Positions 26,626-36,150 are shown, counted from the stretch's first letter. The stretch is DNA of 36,150 nucleotides from Aldersonia kunmingensis (GCF_001646865.1 NZ_LRRB01000117.1:1-36150); one strand, 5' to 3'. A program made the numbers and translations. Notes: generated from the letters alone by a model not told the origin.

Positions 26626-28215
26626 CAGGGGGTAAGCCCAGCGGCGGAGGTCGCAAAAGCGGACACATCCGAGGGGATGTCCAAGGACGCACGGCGGACC
26701 TTGGTCGCCAGCACCCTCGGCGTTTCCCTGGTCATCGGCACGACGGTCGCGCTCAACAGCGCGCTTGCCGATATTGCGGTGCAAACATCGGCCACACAGT
26801 CGCAGCTCACCTGGATCGTGGACTCGTACACGGTGGTGCTCGCGGGTGCAGTTCTCCCGGCCGGCGCGCTGGGCGACCGTTTCGGTCGCCGGGGTGCGCT
26901 GATTCTCGGCCTGGCGATTTTCATGGCAGCGTCACTGGCGCCCGTGGCGATCAGCAGTCCCGAGCAACTGATCGTCGCCCGCGCGATCGCAGGACTGGGC
27001 GCCGCATTGGTCATGCCCGCCACGCTGTCGCTGATCACCACGGCGTTTCCACCCGAGAAACGCGCGCGGGCGATCGGCATCTGGTCCGGCGTCGGCGGGT
27101 CATCGTCAATCGTCGTCTTGCTCGGATCCGGTGTGCTGCTCGAATATTGGGGCTGGCAGTCCATCTTCTGGGCGCTCAGCGCAATCGGGCTGGTGACGTT
27201 TGTCGTGTCCTGCACAATCTCGACCTCGCGTGACCCCAATTCGACACCGATCGACGTGCCGGGCTCGATCCTCATCTGCGCTTCCGTCGCGCTCCTTGTG
27301 CTCGGCGTGGTCGAGGCGCCGCTGAAGGGCTGGACCGACCCGTTCGTCTACTCCACGATTGCGGCGGGTTTGGCGGGCGGTGCGTTGTTCGGTGTGCTGG
27401 AACTGCGTCGCCGGTATCCACTGCTGGACGTCCGCCTGTTCCGGAACGCCACCTTCACCAGCGCCGTCATCGCGGTGACCGCGCTGTCGTTCTCCACGTT
27501 CGGCCTGTTCTACCTCATCGTTCAGTACATCCAAATGGTGCTGGGCTACTCGCCGTTGCTCGCAGGCCTGGCGCTCGGCCCGCAAATTTTCCCGATCGCG
27601 GTACTTGGCGTGATATCGCCATTGATGGTGCCCCGGTTCGGGTTACGACTGCTGCTCGGCACCGGCCTCGCGCTGCAGGCGGTCGGTTTTGCCACGCTCA
27701 TGACACTCGAGATGGACTCCACTTATCTGGAATCGGTGTGGCCGCAGTTGATCATCGCCGTGGGTCTTGGATTGACGATGACGCCTGCGACCGCGGCGAT
27801 CATGGCGTCGGTAAGCGACGACAAGCAAGGCGTCGCGTCGGCAGTCAACGACTCCACCCGGGAGATCGGTGCGGCGCTTGGTATCGCAGTCGCGGGTTCA
27901 CTCCTCGCGGCGCGCTATGCCGGCGCGGTGACGCCGAAACTCGCGGAATTCCCCGAACAAGTCCGCGAGCCGGCCGCGAGTTCACTTGCCGCCGCAATGC
28001 ATATCGCACCTCAGATCGGGCCGCTCGGTGAACAGCTCGAGGTCCTGGCGAAGTCGGGATTCATGGAGGCTATGAACGCCTCGGCCATCGGAATGTGCGT
28101 CATCCTCGCCGTCGCTGCGGTGATCGTCGCGCTCTGTGGCCCCGGCCGTGACGGACGGGTGCTGATCCGCATCGGCAGGAAACAAGATCAGGCACGGTCT
28201 AGCGACACAGGTTAG
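26617..28215 (+). CDS. DHA2-family MFS drug/proton antiporter (EmrB/QacA type)
   Basis: The predicted product has 532 residues with about 14 hydrophobic segments. Motif A GALGDRFGRRGALILG and the motif C-like GVGGSSSIVVLLGSGVLLEYWGWQSIFW are typical of DHA2 proton antiporters. TWIVDSYTVVLAGAVLPAGALG is the standard segment around helix 2. It is probably an inner-membrane exporter of toxic or signalling compounds. The ATG at 26617 fits a leaderless start; codons at 26581 and 26677 are alternatives. It is divergent from a TetR gene that likely represses it. An iron box begins inside its last codons and belongs to the next gene. Confidence 0.9.
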   Translation: MYDQGVSPAAEVAKADTSEGMSKDARRTLVASTLGVSLVIGTTVALNSALADIAVQTSATQSQLTWIVDSYTVVLAGAVLPAGALGDRFGRRGALILGLAIFMAASLAPVAISSPEQLIVARAIAGLGAALVMPATLSLITTAFPPEKRARAIGIWSGVGGSSSIVVLLGSGVLLEYWGWQSIFWALSAIGLVTFVVSCTISTSRDPNSTPIDVPGSILICASVALLVLGVVEAPLKGWTDPFVYSTIAAGLAGGALFGVLELRRRYPLLDVRLFRNATFTSAVIAVTALSFSTFGLFYLIVQYIQMVLGYSPLLAGLALGPQIFPIAVLGVISPLMVPRFGLRLLLGTGLALQAVGFATLMTLEMDSTYLESVWPQLIIAVGLGLTMTPATAAIMASVSDDKQGVASAVNDSTREIGAALGIAVAGSLLAARYAGAVTPKLAEFPEQVREPAASSLAAAMHIAPQIGPLGEQLEVLAKSGFMEAMNASAIGMCVILAVAAVIVALCGPGRDGRVLIRIGRKQDQARSSDTG

Positions 28216-28229
28216 GCAACCCTTATGCT
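28207..28229 (+). promoter_or_regulatory. IdeR/DmdR-type iron box and -10 for the siderophore-binding protein
   Basis: ACAGGTTAGGCAACCCTTA (28207-28225) matches the actinobacterial iron-box consensus TTAGGTTAGGCTAACCTAA at 14 of 19 positions. It overlaps a -10 box TATGCT (28224-28229), so bound IdeR/DmdR with iron would block transcription. It also spans the stop codon of the MFS gene. Confidence 0.7.
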
Positions 28230-28276
28230 GCGTTCGGGGTGGCGAAGTGGCCACCCGCCAGCCATGAGGAGAAGTG

Positions 28277-29266
28277 ATGCAGCCAGGTAAGACCTTCCGG
28301 CGCGGTTTGCGCAGCGTCGCAATCGCAGCGGTGGCGAGTGGGCTGGCGCTCACCGCCGTCGGATGTAGTTCCGATGACAGCGATGAGGCGTCGGGCGCTC
28401 AGGCGACGGTCGTCATCGAGCACACTCTTGGGTCTACGGAGATCGACAAGACGCCGGAGCGAGTTGTCGCGCTCGGCGATCAGTGGCTGGACGCCGCGGA
28501 GTCGCTCGGCATCGAACCGGTCGGCTACGCCGCCGCCGCGAGCGTCCTGACCGGCGGGGCGCCGATCCCGTGGGAGCCTGAGAGCCTGGCGAAGGCCACG
28601 GTGATCAACCCGGCCGGCGACATCATCGAGCAGGTTGCGGCGCTGAACCCGGACCTGATCCTGGTGCCGAACTTCCTGGTGGACAAGCCGAAGTACGAGA
28701 AGCTTTCGCAGATCGCGCCGACGGTCGGTTCGCTCACGCCTGCTCAGGTCGACCCGTGGGACAAGCAGGTGCAGACCCTCGGCCGGATCCTGGACAAGGA
28801 GTCCGAGGCCGAAAAGGTGGTCGCCGACGTGAACGGGCAGATCGAGGCATTCGCGCAGGCGAACCCGGGCCTGAGGGGTAAGACCTTCCTCACCAGCATG
28901 CTGGCGAGCCCGACCCAGCTGATGGTCCTCGCGGACCCGAATGACGGCTCGAGCAAGATCTTCCAGCAGCTCGGCATGGTCATTCCGCCGAAGATGGTCG
29001 CCGAGGCGGGCGCCCAGGGCCGTATCGGCCTGTCGCCGGAGCGAGTTGGCGAGCTCAACTCGGACTTCCTCGTAACCAGCGCGATGCCGGGTATGGACGG
29101 CGCCTACCAGAAGCTGCCCGGGTACGACACCCTGCCGGCAGTGCAGAAGGGTGCGGTCTCGAATCTCGACATCATCGCGGTGACGGGGCTCAACACGCCC
29201 ACGCCGCTGTCGGTGCCGTACGTGCTGAACCTCATGCAGCCGGGTCTGGCCAAGGCTGCTGCGTAG
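28277..29266 (+). CDS. Iron-siderophore ABC transporter substrate-binding lipoprotein
   Basis: The predicted product has 329 residues. A basic N-terminus and hydrophobic stretch (SVAIAAVASGLALTAVGC) end in a lipobox with Cys30, so it is an exported lipoprotein. The mature part has the FecB/FepB fold: VVIEHTLGSTEIDKTPERVVALGDQWLDAAESLGIEPVGYA, LNPDLILVPNFL, a long central helix, and NLDIIAVTGLNTPTPLSVPYVL. It probably captures a ferric siderophore outside the membrane. No permease or ATPase gene is adjacent, so it works with proteins encoded elsewhere. The ATG at 28277, behind GAGGAGA, is preferred over the GTG three bases earlier. An iron box upstream indicates repression by iron. Confidence 0.9.
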   Translation: MQPGKTFRRGLRSVAIAAVASGLALTAVGCSSDDSDEASGAQATVVIEHTLGSTEIDKTPERVVALGDQWLDAAESLGIEPVGYAAAASVLTGGAPIPWEPESLAKATVINPAGDIIEQVAALNPDLILVPNFLVDKPKYEKLSQIAPTVGSLTPAQVDPWDKQVQTLGRILDKESEAEKVVADVNGQIEAFAQANPGLRGKTFLTSMLASPTQLMVLADPNDGSSKIFQQLGMVIPPKMVAEAGAQGRIGLSPERVGELNSDFLVTSAMPGMDGAYQKLPGYDTLPAVQKGAVSNLDIIAVTGLNTPTPLSVPYVLNLMQPGLAKAAA

Positions 29267-29285
29267 CAAACCGCGTAGATACGAC

Positions 29286-29326
29286 GGAACCCGGGCGAAT
29301 CCAACGAGATTCGCCCGGGTTCCTTT
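29286..29326 (+). terminator. Intrinsic terminator after the siderophore-binding gene
   Basis: A perfect 16-bp stem (29286-29301 with 29308-29323) with a 6-nt loop is followed by TTTGTTG. It lies 20 bp after the stop at 29266. Confidence 0.9.
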
Positions 29327-29506
29327 GTTGTGTCCTGCGTGCGGGCCGAGGGCCTCGATCCAGTAGCGCGGGGCTTCGATGGCCTGCTCGCCCGGAAACC
29401 GGATCCGCACAGCTCCTTCGTAGCGGAGGCGACAATCCCGGCGCGGCGTACGTCACAATCGGTCGAGGTCACAGGCCCGGCGTCCGAAGCGATGCGTCGT
29501 CGCTGC

Positions 29507-29512
29507 TAGGAT
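29507..29512 (+). promoter_or_regulatory. Likely -10 box (TAGGAT) of the pyr operon
   Basis: TAGGAT fits TAnnnT and would give a leader of about 55 nt that includes the whole PyrR-binding loop. No clear -35 is seen. The rest of the gap 29327-29506 holds nothing I can support. Confidence 0.5.
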
Positions 29513-29529
29513 TTCGAGCCGTAAGACAT

Positions 29530-29566
29530 CCTTTAACGACCCGTCCAGTGAGGCGGAGAAGGAGGT
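29530..29566 (+). promoter_or_regulatory. PyrR-binding RNA loop overlapping the pyrR ribosome binding site
   Basis: The core TCCAGTGAGG (29544-29553) matches the conserved loop of PyrR-binding RNAs and is closed by CCG/CGG (29541-29543 with 29554-29556). Purine-rich AGA and CCTT (29530-29533) pairing with AAGG (29559-29562) complete the element. The lower stem contains the ribosome binding site AAGGAGG, so PyrR bound with UMP would block translation. Translational repression of this kind is known in mycobacteria. Confidence 0.8.
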
Positions 29567-29573
29567 CCGCGGT

Positions 29574-30182
29574 ATGAGCGTGCCCGAGGAACGGGTGCCC
29601 CATCATCGCCGTCACGAGTCCGAGGCGGCGCGCGAACTGCTTTCTGCATCCGATGTTTCGCGCACGATTGCGCGCATCGCGCATCAGATCATCGAGAAGA
29701 CTGCGCTCGATTCGGATGATCCCAATACGCCGCGAGTCGTCCTCGTCGGCATTCCCACCCGCGGCAGCACGCTCGCCGTCCGGCTTGCCGACAAGATCGC
29801 CGAGTTCTCCGGCATCCGTCCCGCGGTCGGTTCTCTCGACATCACGCTCTATCGCGACGACTTGCGCACCAAGCCGCACCGACCCCTCGAGCGCACTTCG
29901 GTGCCCGAAGGCGGGGTCGAGGACGCGCTGGTCGTGCTCGTCGACGACGTCCTCTTCTCCGGTCGCTCCACCCGCGCCGCGCTCGACGCGCTGCGCGATC
30001 TCGGCCGCCCCCGCGCCGTGCAGCTCGCCGTCCTGGTCGACCGGGGCCACCGCGAACTGCCGATCCGCGCCGACTACGTCGGAAAGAACGTCCCGACCGC
30101 GCGCTCGGAAGACGTGTCCGTACTGCTGGTCGAACAGGATGGTGTCGACGGAGTGCAGTTGTTCCAGGGTGGTGCGCAATGA
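29574..30182 (+). CDS. pyrR: PyrR, pyrimidine operon regulator / uracil phosphoribosyltransferase
   Basis: The predicted product has 202 residues with a type I phosphoribosyltransferase fold. The PRPP loop is [36 protein letters not shown] and the [13 protein letters not shown] flap are typical of PyrR. It binds the pyr mRNA leader when UMP is high and may salvage uracil. The ATG at 29574 has an excellent AGAAGGAGGT ribosome binding site, which lies in the PyrR-binding loop. It is the first gene of the operon; its stop overlaps pyrB as ATGA. Confidence 0.96.
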   Translation: MSVPEERVPHHRRHESEAARELLSASDVSRTIARIAHQIIEKTALDSDDPNTPRVVLVGIPTRGSTLAVRLADKIAEFSGIRPAVGSLDITLYRDDLRTKPHRPLERTSVPEGGVEDALVVLVDDVLFSGRSTRAALDALRDLGRPRAVQLAVLVDRGHRELPIRADYVGKNVPTARSEDVSVLLVEQDGVDGVQLFQGGAQ

Positions 30183-31153
30183 GGCACCTGCTCTCGGTTA
30201 CCGATCTCGACCGCGCGAGCGCGACCGAACTGCTCGATGAGGCGGAGCGGTTCGAACAGGCGTTGCTCGGACGCGAGATTCGCAAGCTGCCGACGCTGCG
30301 TGGTCGCACCGTCATGACGGTGTTCTTCGAGAACTCGACCCGCACCCGCGTTTCGTTCGAGGTCGCCGGCAAGTGGATGAGCGCCGACGTCATCAATGTC
30401 AGCGCCAGCAGTTCGTCGGTGGCGAAGGGCGAGTCGCTGCGCGACACCGCGATGACCCTGCACGCGGCGGGTGCCGACGCGCTGATCGTGCGCCACCCGG
30501 CTTCCGGTGCGGCGCATCAGATCGCGAACTGGCTGGAGGCAGCGGCCGACAGGAGCGGAGCCCGCGGAGCGACCGATGGCTCGGTACCCGCGGTGATCAA
30601 TGCGGGCGACGGCACGCACGAGCATCCGACCCAGGCGCTGCTCGACGCGCTCACGCTACGGCAGCGGCTGGGCACTATCGAGGGCAAACGGATCGCGATC
30701 GTCGGCGACATCCTGCACAGCCGGGTCGCGCGTTCGAACGCGTTCCTGCTCGCCGAACTCGGCGCGGAGGTCGTGCTGGTCGCGCCGCAAACGCTGCTGC
30801 CGATCGGCGTCGAAAGCTGGCCGGTGCGCGTATCCCATTCGATCGACGCCGAACTGCCGGCCGCCGACGCGGTGCTGATGCTGCGAGTGCAGGCCGAACG
30901 GATGAACGGCGGGTTCTTCCCGTCCGCGCGCGAGTACTCGGTGAACTACGGCCTGTCCGAGCGGCGGATGGGGTTGCTGGCCGACCACGCCGTGGTCCTG
31001 CACCCGGGCCCGATGCTGCGCGGCATGGAAATCGCATCGGCGGTCGCCGATTCATCGAAGGCGGCTGTGCTGCAACAGGTTACGAATGGAGTGCACATGC
31101 GCATGGCTGTGCTGTTCACGCTGCTGGTCGGTACGGACGAGGCCGTCGCATGA
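30179..31153 (+). CDS. pyrB: Aspartate carbamoyltransferase catalytic subunit
   Basis: The predicted product has 324 residues. It joins carbamoyl phosphate and aspartate in the first committed step of pyrimidine synthesis. Carbamoyl-phosphate binding is shown by [24 protein letters not shown] and the [11 protein letters not shown] segment; [11 protein letters not shown] near the end binds substrates. No regulatory pyrI gene follows. Start and stop both overlap neighbours (ATGA each side), so it is tightly coupled to pyrR and pyrC. Confidence 0.98.
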   Translation: MRHLLSVTDLDRASATELLDEAERFEQALLGREIRKLPTLRGRTVMTVFFENSTRTRVSFEVAGKWMSADVINVSASSSSVAKGESLRDTAMTLHAAGADALIVRHPASGAAHQIANWLEAAADRSGARGATDGSVPAVINAGDGTHEHPTQALLDALTLRQRLGTIEGKRIAIVGDILHSRVARSNAFLLAELGAEVVLVAPQTLLPIGVESWPVRVSHSIDAELPAADAVLMLRVQAERMNGGFFPSAREYSVNYGLSERRMGLLADHAVVLHPGPMLRGMEIASAVADSSKAAVLQQVTNGVHMRMAVLFTLLVGTDEAVA

Positions 31154-32478
31154 GCATCCTGATCCAGAATGTGCGGCTCTACGGCGAGGGCGAGCCGGTC
31201 GACGTGCTGCTCGCCGACGAAGAAATCGCCCAGATCGGCACCGGCATCGACGCGGGTGACGCCACGGTGATCGACGGCGCGGGCAAGATCCTGCTGCCCG
31301 GTTTTGTCGACCTGCACACACACCTGCGCGAGCCCGGCCGCGAGGACACCGAGACCATCGAAACCGGTTCGGCCGCGGCAGCGCTGGGCGGTTACACCGC
31401 GGTGTTCGCGATGGCGAATACCAACCCGGTCGCCGACTCTGTGGTCGTCACCGACCACGTCTGGCGGCGCGGGCAGGAGGTCGGCCTCGTCGACGTCTAC
31501 CCGGTCGGAGCAGTCACCGTCGGTCTCGAAGGCAAGCAGCTCGCCGAGATGGGCACCATGGCCAGCGGTGTCGCCGGGGTTCGGATGTTCTCCGACGACG
31601 GGCACTGCGTCCACGATCCGCTAATCATGCGCCGCGCTCTGGAATACGCGAACTCGCTCGGTGTACTCGTCGCCCAGCACGCGGAGGAGCCCCGGCTCAC
31701 CGCAGGCGCGGTTGCGCACGAGGGCCCGAACGCGGCCCGGCTCGGCCTGGCCGGCTGGCCGCGTGCTGCCGAGGAAGCCATCGTTGCCCGCGATGCGCTG
31801 CTCGCTCGCGATGCCGGTGCGCGCGTGCACGTCTGCCATGCCTCGACCGCCGGCACCGTCGAACTGATGCGCTGGGCCAAGAGCCTCGGCATCAAGATCA
31901 CCGCCGAGGTGACACCGCATCACCTGCTGCTCGACGACAACCGGCTCGAGACGTACGACCCGGTGAACCGAGTCAACCCGCCGCTGCGCGAGACATCGGA
32001 CGCCGAGGCGCTGCGCCACGCGCTCGCCGAGGGTGTCATCGACTGTGTCGCCACCGATCACGCGCCGCACGCCGAACAGGACAAGTGCCACGAGTTCGCC
32101 AAGGCCCGCCCCGGCATGCTCGGTCTGGAGACCGCCCTGTCGGTGGTTGTCGCATCGATGGTCGAAACGGGCCTGCTCGACTGGCGCGGTGTTGCTCGGG
32201 TGATGAGCGAGCGGCCGGCGGAGATCGTTGAGCTCACCGATCAGGGCCGTCCGATCGCGGTCGGCGAACCGGCAAACCTCGCGCTCATCGACCCGGATGC
32301 CACGTGGACCGTCAGCGGACCGGAACTCGCGAGCATCTCGAGCAACACCCCGTACGAAGCGATGACCCTTCCCGCGCGGGTAGTGGCCACCTTCCTGCGG
32401 GGCAAGGTCACCGCTCGTGACGGCAAGGCGGGAGCGCAGCCTGCCGAGCGACCCGGAGGTACGGGGGTGAGCGCGTAG
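31150..32478 (+). CDS. pyrC: Dihydroorotase (type I)
   Basis: The predicted product has 442 residues with an amidohydrolase TIM barrel. It cyclises carbamoyl aspartate to dihydroorotate. The metal motif [10 protein letters not shown] lies after the N-terminal beta domain. RMFSDDG provides the Asp typical of type I enzymes, and AQHAEE, HVCHAST and [14 protein letters not shown] supply the remaining metal and catalytic residues. The C-terminus ends in a Gly/Ala-rich tail. The ATG overlaps the pyrB stop (ATGA) and the TAG shares one base with the next GTG. Confidence 0.97.
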   Translation: MSILIQNVRLYGEGEPVDVLLADEEIAQIGTGIDAGDATVIDGAGKILLPGFVDLHTHLREPGREDTETIETGSAAAALGGYTAVFAMANTNPVADSVVVTDHVWRRGQEVGLVDVYPVGAVTVGLEGKQLAEMGTMASGVAGVRMFSDDGHCVHDPLIMRRALEYANSLGVLVAQHAEEPRLTAGAVAHEGPNAARLGLAGWPRAAEEAIVARDALLARDAGARVHVCHASTAGTVELMRWAKSLGIKITAEVTPHHLLLDDNRLETYDPVNRVNPPLRETSDAEALRHALAEGVIDCVATDHAPHAEQDKCHEFAKARPGMLGLETALSVVVASMVETGLLDWRGVARVMSERPAEIVELTDQGRPIAVGEPANLALIDPDATWTVSGPELASISSNTPYEAMTLPARVVATFLRGKVTARDGKAGAQPAERPGGTGVSA

Positions 32479-32969
32479 TGGAGCGGGTGCTGTGGGTGAT
32501 CGGGCTCGTCCTCCTGTGGGTTGTGCTGATCGGGCTGATGTACCGCGGCTGGCGCAAGCGTGCCGCTCGGCAGGCTCCCCAGATCGGTGAACTGCCCGCC
32601 ATGCCCGACGATCTCGGTGCGCAGACAGTCGAGCCGACCACCGGGCTGTATGTGGGCAGCACGATCGCGCCGAGCTGGCAGGACCGGATTGCGGTCGGCG
32701 ACCTCGGCCATCGCGCGGCGTCCACAATCACGCGCTTCGAGAAGGGCATCCTGCTCGAGCGATCGGGCGCGAGCACGATCTGGATCCCGCAGGACACCAT
32801 CCGCGCGGTGCGAACCGAGCGCGGTCTTGCCGGAAAAGTCATGACGAAAGACGGCGTACTTGTGGTGCGCTGGCAGTTGCCGACCGGAACCGAGATCGAT
32901 ACCGGTTTCCGCGGCGACGACAAATCGGTTTATCCCAATTGGATTGATCAGAACGGAGTGAGCGCGTGA
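32478..32969 (+). CDS. Single-pass membrane protein with PH-like domain, in the pyr operon
   Basis: The predicted product has 163 residues. One transmembrane helix ([22 protein letters not shown], about 3-24) with a basic stop-transfer RKRAAR is followed by a cytoplasmic domain with [28 protein letters not shown], which looks like the PH-like domain of actinobacterial proteins encoded between pyrC and carA (Rv1382 in M. tuberculosis, from memory). The function is unknown; the conserved place suggests a link to pyrimidine synthesis or simply a frozen gene order. The GTG start shares one base with the pyrC stop, and the stop overlaps carA by GTGA. Confidence 0.85.
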   Translation: MERVLWVIGLVLLWVVLIGLMYRGWRKRAARQAPQIGELPAMPDDLGAQTVEPTTGLYVGSTIAPSWQDRIAVGDLGHRAASTITRFEKGILLERSGASTIWIPQDTIRAVRTERGLAGKVMTKDGVLVVRWQLPTGTEIDTGFRGDDKSVYPNWIDQNGVSA

Positions 32970-34084
32970 GCGCCATACCAGCAGCCCTGGTACTGGAGGA
33001 CGGAAAGGTTTACCGCGGCACCTCGTTCGGTGCCGTCGGCGAGACCCTCGGTGAGGCGGTGTTCAGCACGGGCATGACCGGTTACCAGGAGACGCTCACC
33101 GACCCGAGCTATCACCGCCAGATCGTGGTGTCCACCGCGCCGCAGATCGGCAACACCGGCTGGAACGACGAGGACGACGAGTCCTCCCAGATCTGGGTGG
33201 CCGGCTACGCCGTGCGCGACCCCTCACGGACCGTGTCGAGCTGGCGAGCTACCGGTTCGCTCACCGACGAACTGGTGCGCCAGGACATCGTCGGCATCGC
33301 GGGCATCGACACCCGTGCCGTCGTGCGGCACCTGCGTACCCGCGGCTCGATGAAGGCGGGCATCTTCTCCGGCGACGCCCTCGCGGGCACCGAGGACCTG
33401 CTTGCCAAGGTGAACGGCCAGCCCTCGATGCTCGGGGCGGACCTCGCCAGCGAGGTCACCACGAAGTCCGGCTACATCATCGAGCCGACCGGCACGCCGC
33501 GCTTCACCGTCGCCGCCATCGACCTCGGCATCAAGACGAACACCCCGCGGATGTTCGCCGAGCGCGGCATCCGGGTACACGTGCTTCCCGCGAACACCAC
33601 GTTCGATCAGGTGCAGGAGCTGAAGCCGGACGGCGTGTTCCTGTCCAACGGCCCGGGCGACCCGGCCACCGCCGGAGGGGCTGTCGCGCTGACCCAGGAG
33701 GTGCTGAATGCGGGGCTGCCGCTGTTCGGCATCTGCTTCGGTAATCAAATCCTTGGCCGTGCGCTCGGCCGCAACACCTACAAGCTGAAGTTCGGCCACC
33801 GCGGCATCAACGTCCCGGTCATCGAACACGCGACGGGCCGCATCGCGATCACCGCCCAGAACCACGGCTTCGCGCTTGAAGGCGAGGCGGGGGAGCAGTT
33901 CGACACCCCGTTCGGTCGCGCTGAAGTCAGCCACACCTGCGCGAACGACGGAGTGGTCGAGGGCGTGCGCCTGGTCGACGGCCGCGCGTTCTCGGTGCAG
34001 TACCACCCGGAGGCGGCCGCCGGACCGCACGACGCCGCATACCTTTTCGACCGGTTCTCGGGCCTGCTGGAGGGCGATAAGTAA
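32966..34084 (+). CDS. carA: Carbamoyl-phosphate synthase small subunit
   Basis: The predicted product has 372 residues. It is the glutaminase subunit that supplies ammonia to CarB. The N-terminal domain has [17 protein letters not shown] and [17 protein letters not shown]. The C-terminal class I amidotransferase has the nucleophile in [12 protein letters not shown], with His and Glu in [13 protein letters not shown]. The GTG overlaps the preceding stop (GTGA); the TAA shares one base with the carB ATG. Confidence 0.98.
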   Translation: MSAIPAALVLEDGKVYRGTSFGAVGETLGEAVFSTGMTGYQETLTDPSYHRQIVVSTAPQIGNTGWNDEDDESSQIWVAGYAVRDPSRTVSSWRATGSLTDELVRQDIVGIAGIDTRAVVRHLRTRGSMKAGIFSGDALAGTEDLLAKVNGQPSMLGADLASEVTTKSGYIIEPTGTPRFTVAAIDLGIKTNTPRMFAERGIRVHVLPANTTFDQVQELKPDGVFLSNGPGDPATAGGAVALTQEVLNAGLPLFGICFGNQILGRALGRNTYKLKFGHRGINVPVIEHATGRIAITAQNHGFALEGEAGEQFDTPFGRAEVSHTCANDGVVEGVRLVDGRAFSVQYHPEAAAGPHDAAYLFDRFSGLLEGDK

Positions 34085-36150
34085 TGCCACGCCGCACTGA
34101 TATCAACCACATCCTCGTGATCGGCTCGGGGCCGATCGTGATCGGTCAGGCCTGCGAGTTCGACTACTCGGGCACCCAGGCCTGCCGCGTGCTGCGGGCC
34201 GAGGGCATGCGTGTATCGCTGGTGAACTCCAACCCGGCGACGATCATGACCGACCCGGAATTCGCCGACTCCACCTACGTCGAGCCGATCACGGCCGACT
34301 TCGTGGAGAAGGTCATCGCCCGGGAGGCCGAGCGGGGCAACAAGATCGACGCCGTGCTCGCCACCTTGGGTGGGCAGACCGCGCTCAACACCGCGGTCGC
34401 GCTGCACGAGCAGGGCATCCTCGAGAAGTACGACGTCGAGCTCATCGGCGCCGACTTCGACGCCATTCAGCGCGGCGAGGACCGGCAGAAGTTCAAGGAC
34501 ATCGTCGCCAAGGTCGGTGGCGAGTCTGCGCGTTCGCGCGTCTGCTTCTCCATGGACGAGGTGCGCGACACGGTCGAAGAGCTCGGTTACCCGGTCGTGG
34601 TGCGCCCGTCGTTCACGATGGGCGGGCTCGGATCCGGCATGGCGTACAACGACGAGGATCTCGAGCGGATCGCCGGCGGTGGCCTCGCGGCCTCGCCGAC
34701 CGCGAATGTGCTCATCGAGGAATCCATCCTCGGCTGGAAGGAATACGAGCTCGAGCTGATGCGCGATGGTCGCGACAATGTCGTGATCATCTGCTCGATC
34801 GAGAACGTCGACCCGGTCGGTGTGCACACCGGCGACTCGGTGACGGTCGCCCCGGCGATGACGCTGACCGACCGCGAGTACCAGGAAATGCGCGACCTTT
34901 CGATCGCGATCCTGCGCGAGGTCGGCGTCGACACCGGCGGCTGCAACATCCAGTTCGCGATGGACCCGCGCGACGGGCGTCTCGTCGTCATCGAAATGAA
35001 TCCGCGAGTCTCGCGGTCCTCGGCCCTCGCGTCGAAGGCGACCGGGTACCCGATCGCGAAGATGGCCGCCAAGCTGGCGATCGGCTACACGCTCGACGAG
35101 ATCATCAACGACATCACCAAGGAGACGCCGGCCTGCTTCGAGCCGACGCTCGACTACGTCGTCGTGAAGGCACCGCGCTTCGCGTTCGAGAAGTTCCCGG
35201 GCGCCGACGCGACGCTGACCACCACGATGAAGTCGGTCGGCGAAGCGATGGCCATCGGCCGCAACTTCACCGAGGCGCTCGGCAAGGTGATGCGCTCGCT
35301 GGAGACGAAGGCCGCCGGTTTCTGGACCGACGCGCAGTCGGAGAAGGGCGACCTCGACGCGTTGCTCGAAGAGCTGACGGTCCCGCACGACGGTCGGCTG
35401 TACGGCATCGAGCGCGCGATGAGCTGGGGCGCGACGGACGAGCAGCTGTTCGAGGCGACCAAGATCGACCCGTGGTTCCTCGACCAGATCCGGCAGATCC
35501 ACGAGCTGGGCAACGTCGTCCACGACGCACCCGAGCTCGACGAGCAGCTGCTGCGGCAGGCCAAGTACCACGGCCTGTCCGATCGCCAGATCGCCGCGCT
35601 ACGACCCGAACTCGGCACCGAGGACGCGGTGCGCGATCTGCGCGGGAAGCTCGGTATCCACCCGGTCTTCAAGACCGTCGATACCTGTGCCGCCGAGTTC
35701 GAGGCGCGTACGCCGTACCACTACTCGACCTATGAGCTCGACCCCGCGGCCGAGTCCGAGGTCGCCGAGCAGCGGGACAAGCCGAAGGTGCTCATCCTCG
35801 GCTCGGGCCCCAACCGCATCGGTCAGGGCATCGAGTTCGACTACTCGTGTGTGCACGCGGCGCTGACGCTGTCCGAGGCGGGCTACGAGACCGTGATGGT
35901 CAACTGCAACCCGGAGACCGTCTCCACCGACTACGACACCGCCGACCGGCTGTACTTCGAGCCGCTGACCTTCGAGGACGTGCTCGAGGTGTACCGCGCG
36001 GAGTCGGAATCGGGGACCGTCGCCGGTGTCATCGTGCAGCTCGGCGGGCAGACCCCGCTCGGCCTCGCACGTCGCCTCGAGGCCGCGGGCGTGCCGATCG
36101 TCGGCACCAGCCCCAGCGCGATCGACCTCGCGGAGGACCGCGGCGAGTTC
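34084..36150 (+). CDS. carB: Carbamoyl-phosphate synthase large subunit (partial, runs off the window)
   Basis: The visible part has 689 codons of an expected 1,100 or so. The first half is the carboxyphosphate domain: [28 protein letters not shown], the ATP-grasp segment ([53 protein letters not shown]), then the oligomerisation region. The second ATP-grasp half begins at about residue 566 with [21 protein letters not shown] and is cut at the edge within EDRGEF. The ATG overlaps the carA stop as TAATG. No frameshift is seen. A long minus-strand open frame opposite this gene is a shadow. Confidence 0.97.
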   Translation, partial: MPRRTDINHILVIGSGPIVIGQACEFDYSGTQACRVLRAEGMRVSLVNSNPATIMTDPEFADSTYVEPITADFVEKVIAREAERGNKIDAVLATLGGQTALNTAVALHEQGILEKYDVELIGADFDAIQRGEDRQKFKDIVAKVGGESARSRVCFSMDEVRDTVEELGYPVVVRPSFTMGGLGSGMAYNDEDLERIAGGGLAASPTANVLIEESILGWKEYELELMRDGRDNVVIICSIENVDPVGVHTGDSVTVAPAMTLTDREYQEMRDLSIAILREVGVDTGGCNIQFAMDPRDGRLVVIEMNPRVSRSSALASKATGYPIAKMAAKLAIGYTLDEIINDITKETPACFEPTLDYVVVKAPRFAFEKFPGADATLTTTMKSVGEAMAIGRNFTEALGKVMRSLETKAAGFWTDAQSEKGDLDALLEELTVPHDGRLYGIERAMSWGATDEQLFEATKIDPWFLDQIRQIHELGNVVHDAPELDEQLLRQAKYHGLSDRQIAALRPELGTEDAVRDLRGKLGIHPVFKTVDTCAAEFEARTPYHYSTYELDPAAESEVAEQRDKPKVLILGSGPNRIGQGIEFDYSCVHAALTLSEAGYETVMVNCNPETVSTDYDTADRLYFEPLTFEDVLEVYRAESESGTVAGVIVQLGGQTPLGLARRLEAAGVPIVGTSPSAIDLAEDRGEF

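Noticed and set aside
28223-29410. A 395-codon minus-strand open frame over the siderophore-binding gene
   Set aside because: It is opposite a gene with lipobox, family motifs, iron box and terminator; the antisense product has no features.
29327-29506. Possible small gene or fragment between the siderophore-binding gene and pyrR
   Set aside because: Short open frames exist on both strands, but none has a ribosome binding site, a recognisable product or a supported start.
33778-35571. A 597-codon minus-strand open frame opposite carA and carB
   Set aside because: It is a codon-bias shadow of carAB, with a His/Arg/Asp-rich translation typical of such shadows.

Overview
The window looks like a chromosomal segment from a high-GC actinobacterium of the Mycobacteriales, most likely Nocardia or a close relative such as Rhodococcus. 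The evidence is the high GC content, frequent GTG starts, ATGA/GTGA-coupled genes, -10 boxes placed directly before start codons (leaderless transcripts), and a gene order close to the M. tuberculosis blocks rarA-alaS-ruvX-mltG-aroE-prepilin peptidase-aroC-aroK-aroB-...-pepQ-efp-nusB and pyrR-pyrB-pyrC-PH protein-carA-carB. Protein identities come from recognised motifs and remembered family sequences; no search was run.

Layout. 1-4074: tail of an unidentified gene, a bidirectional terminator, a Pro/Gly-rich membrane protein (minus), a kinase-fold phosphotransferase (plus), and a two-gene minus operon of a YCII/DGPF-type protein followed by an ECF42-type sigma factor, preceded by a matching ECF42-like promoter. 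4183-10934: core housekeeping genes rarA, alaS, ruvX, mltG and aroE. 10947-11684: dienelactone-hydrolase-like protein (minus). 11789-15165: prepilin peptidase, then the shikimate genes aroC-aroK-aroB, which are translationally coupled and end at a strong terminator. 15233-18192: a B-4DMT-like membrane protein (minus), then pepQ, efp and nusB.

18263-29266 is the accessory segment, between nusB and pyrR. It holds a Tat lipoprotein with three complete Rieske domains in tandem, a DUF4242 protein divergent from an AraC regulator, an alpha/beta hydrolase with a small acidic protein, an orphan 99-residue protein, a serpin-Nudix pair, an ABM-fold monooxygenase, a TetR-DUF429 operon divergent from a DHA2 exporter with a likely operator between them, and a siderophore-binding lipoprotein behind an IdeR/DmdR-type iron box.

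29574-36150 is the pyrimidine operon pyrR-pyrB-pyrC-PH protein-carA-carB. Every junction overlaps by 1-4 nt, and a PyrR RNA-binding loop lies over the pyrR ribosome binding site. carB runs off the right edge.

The features most worth following are the triple-Rieske lipoprotein, the ECF42 operon with a decayed DGPF motif and a visible cognate promoter, and the apparently cytoplasmic serpin coupled to a Nudix hydrolase. No tRNA, rRNA, insertion sequence, prophage or CRISPR array was seen.
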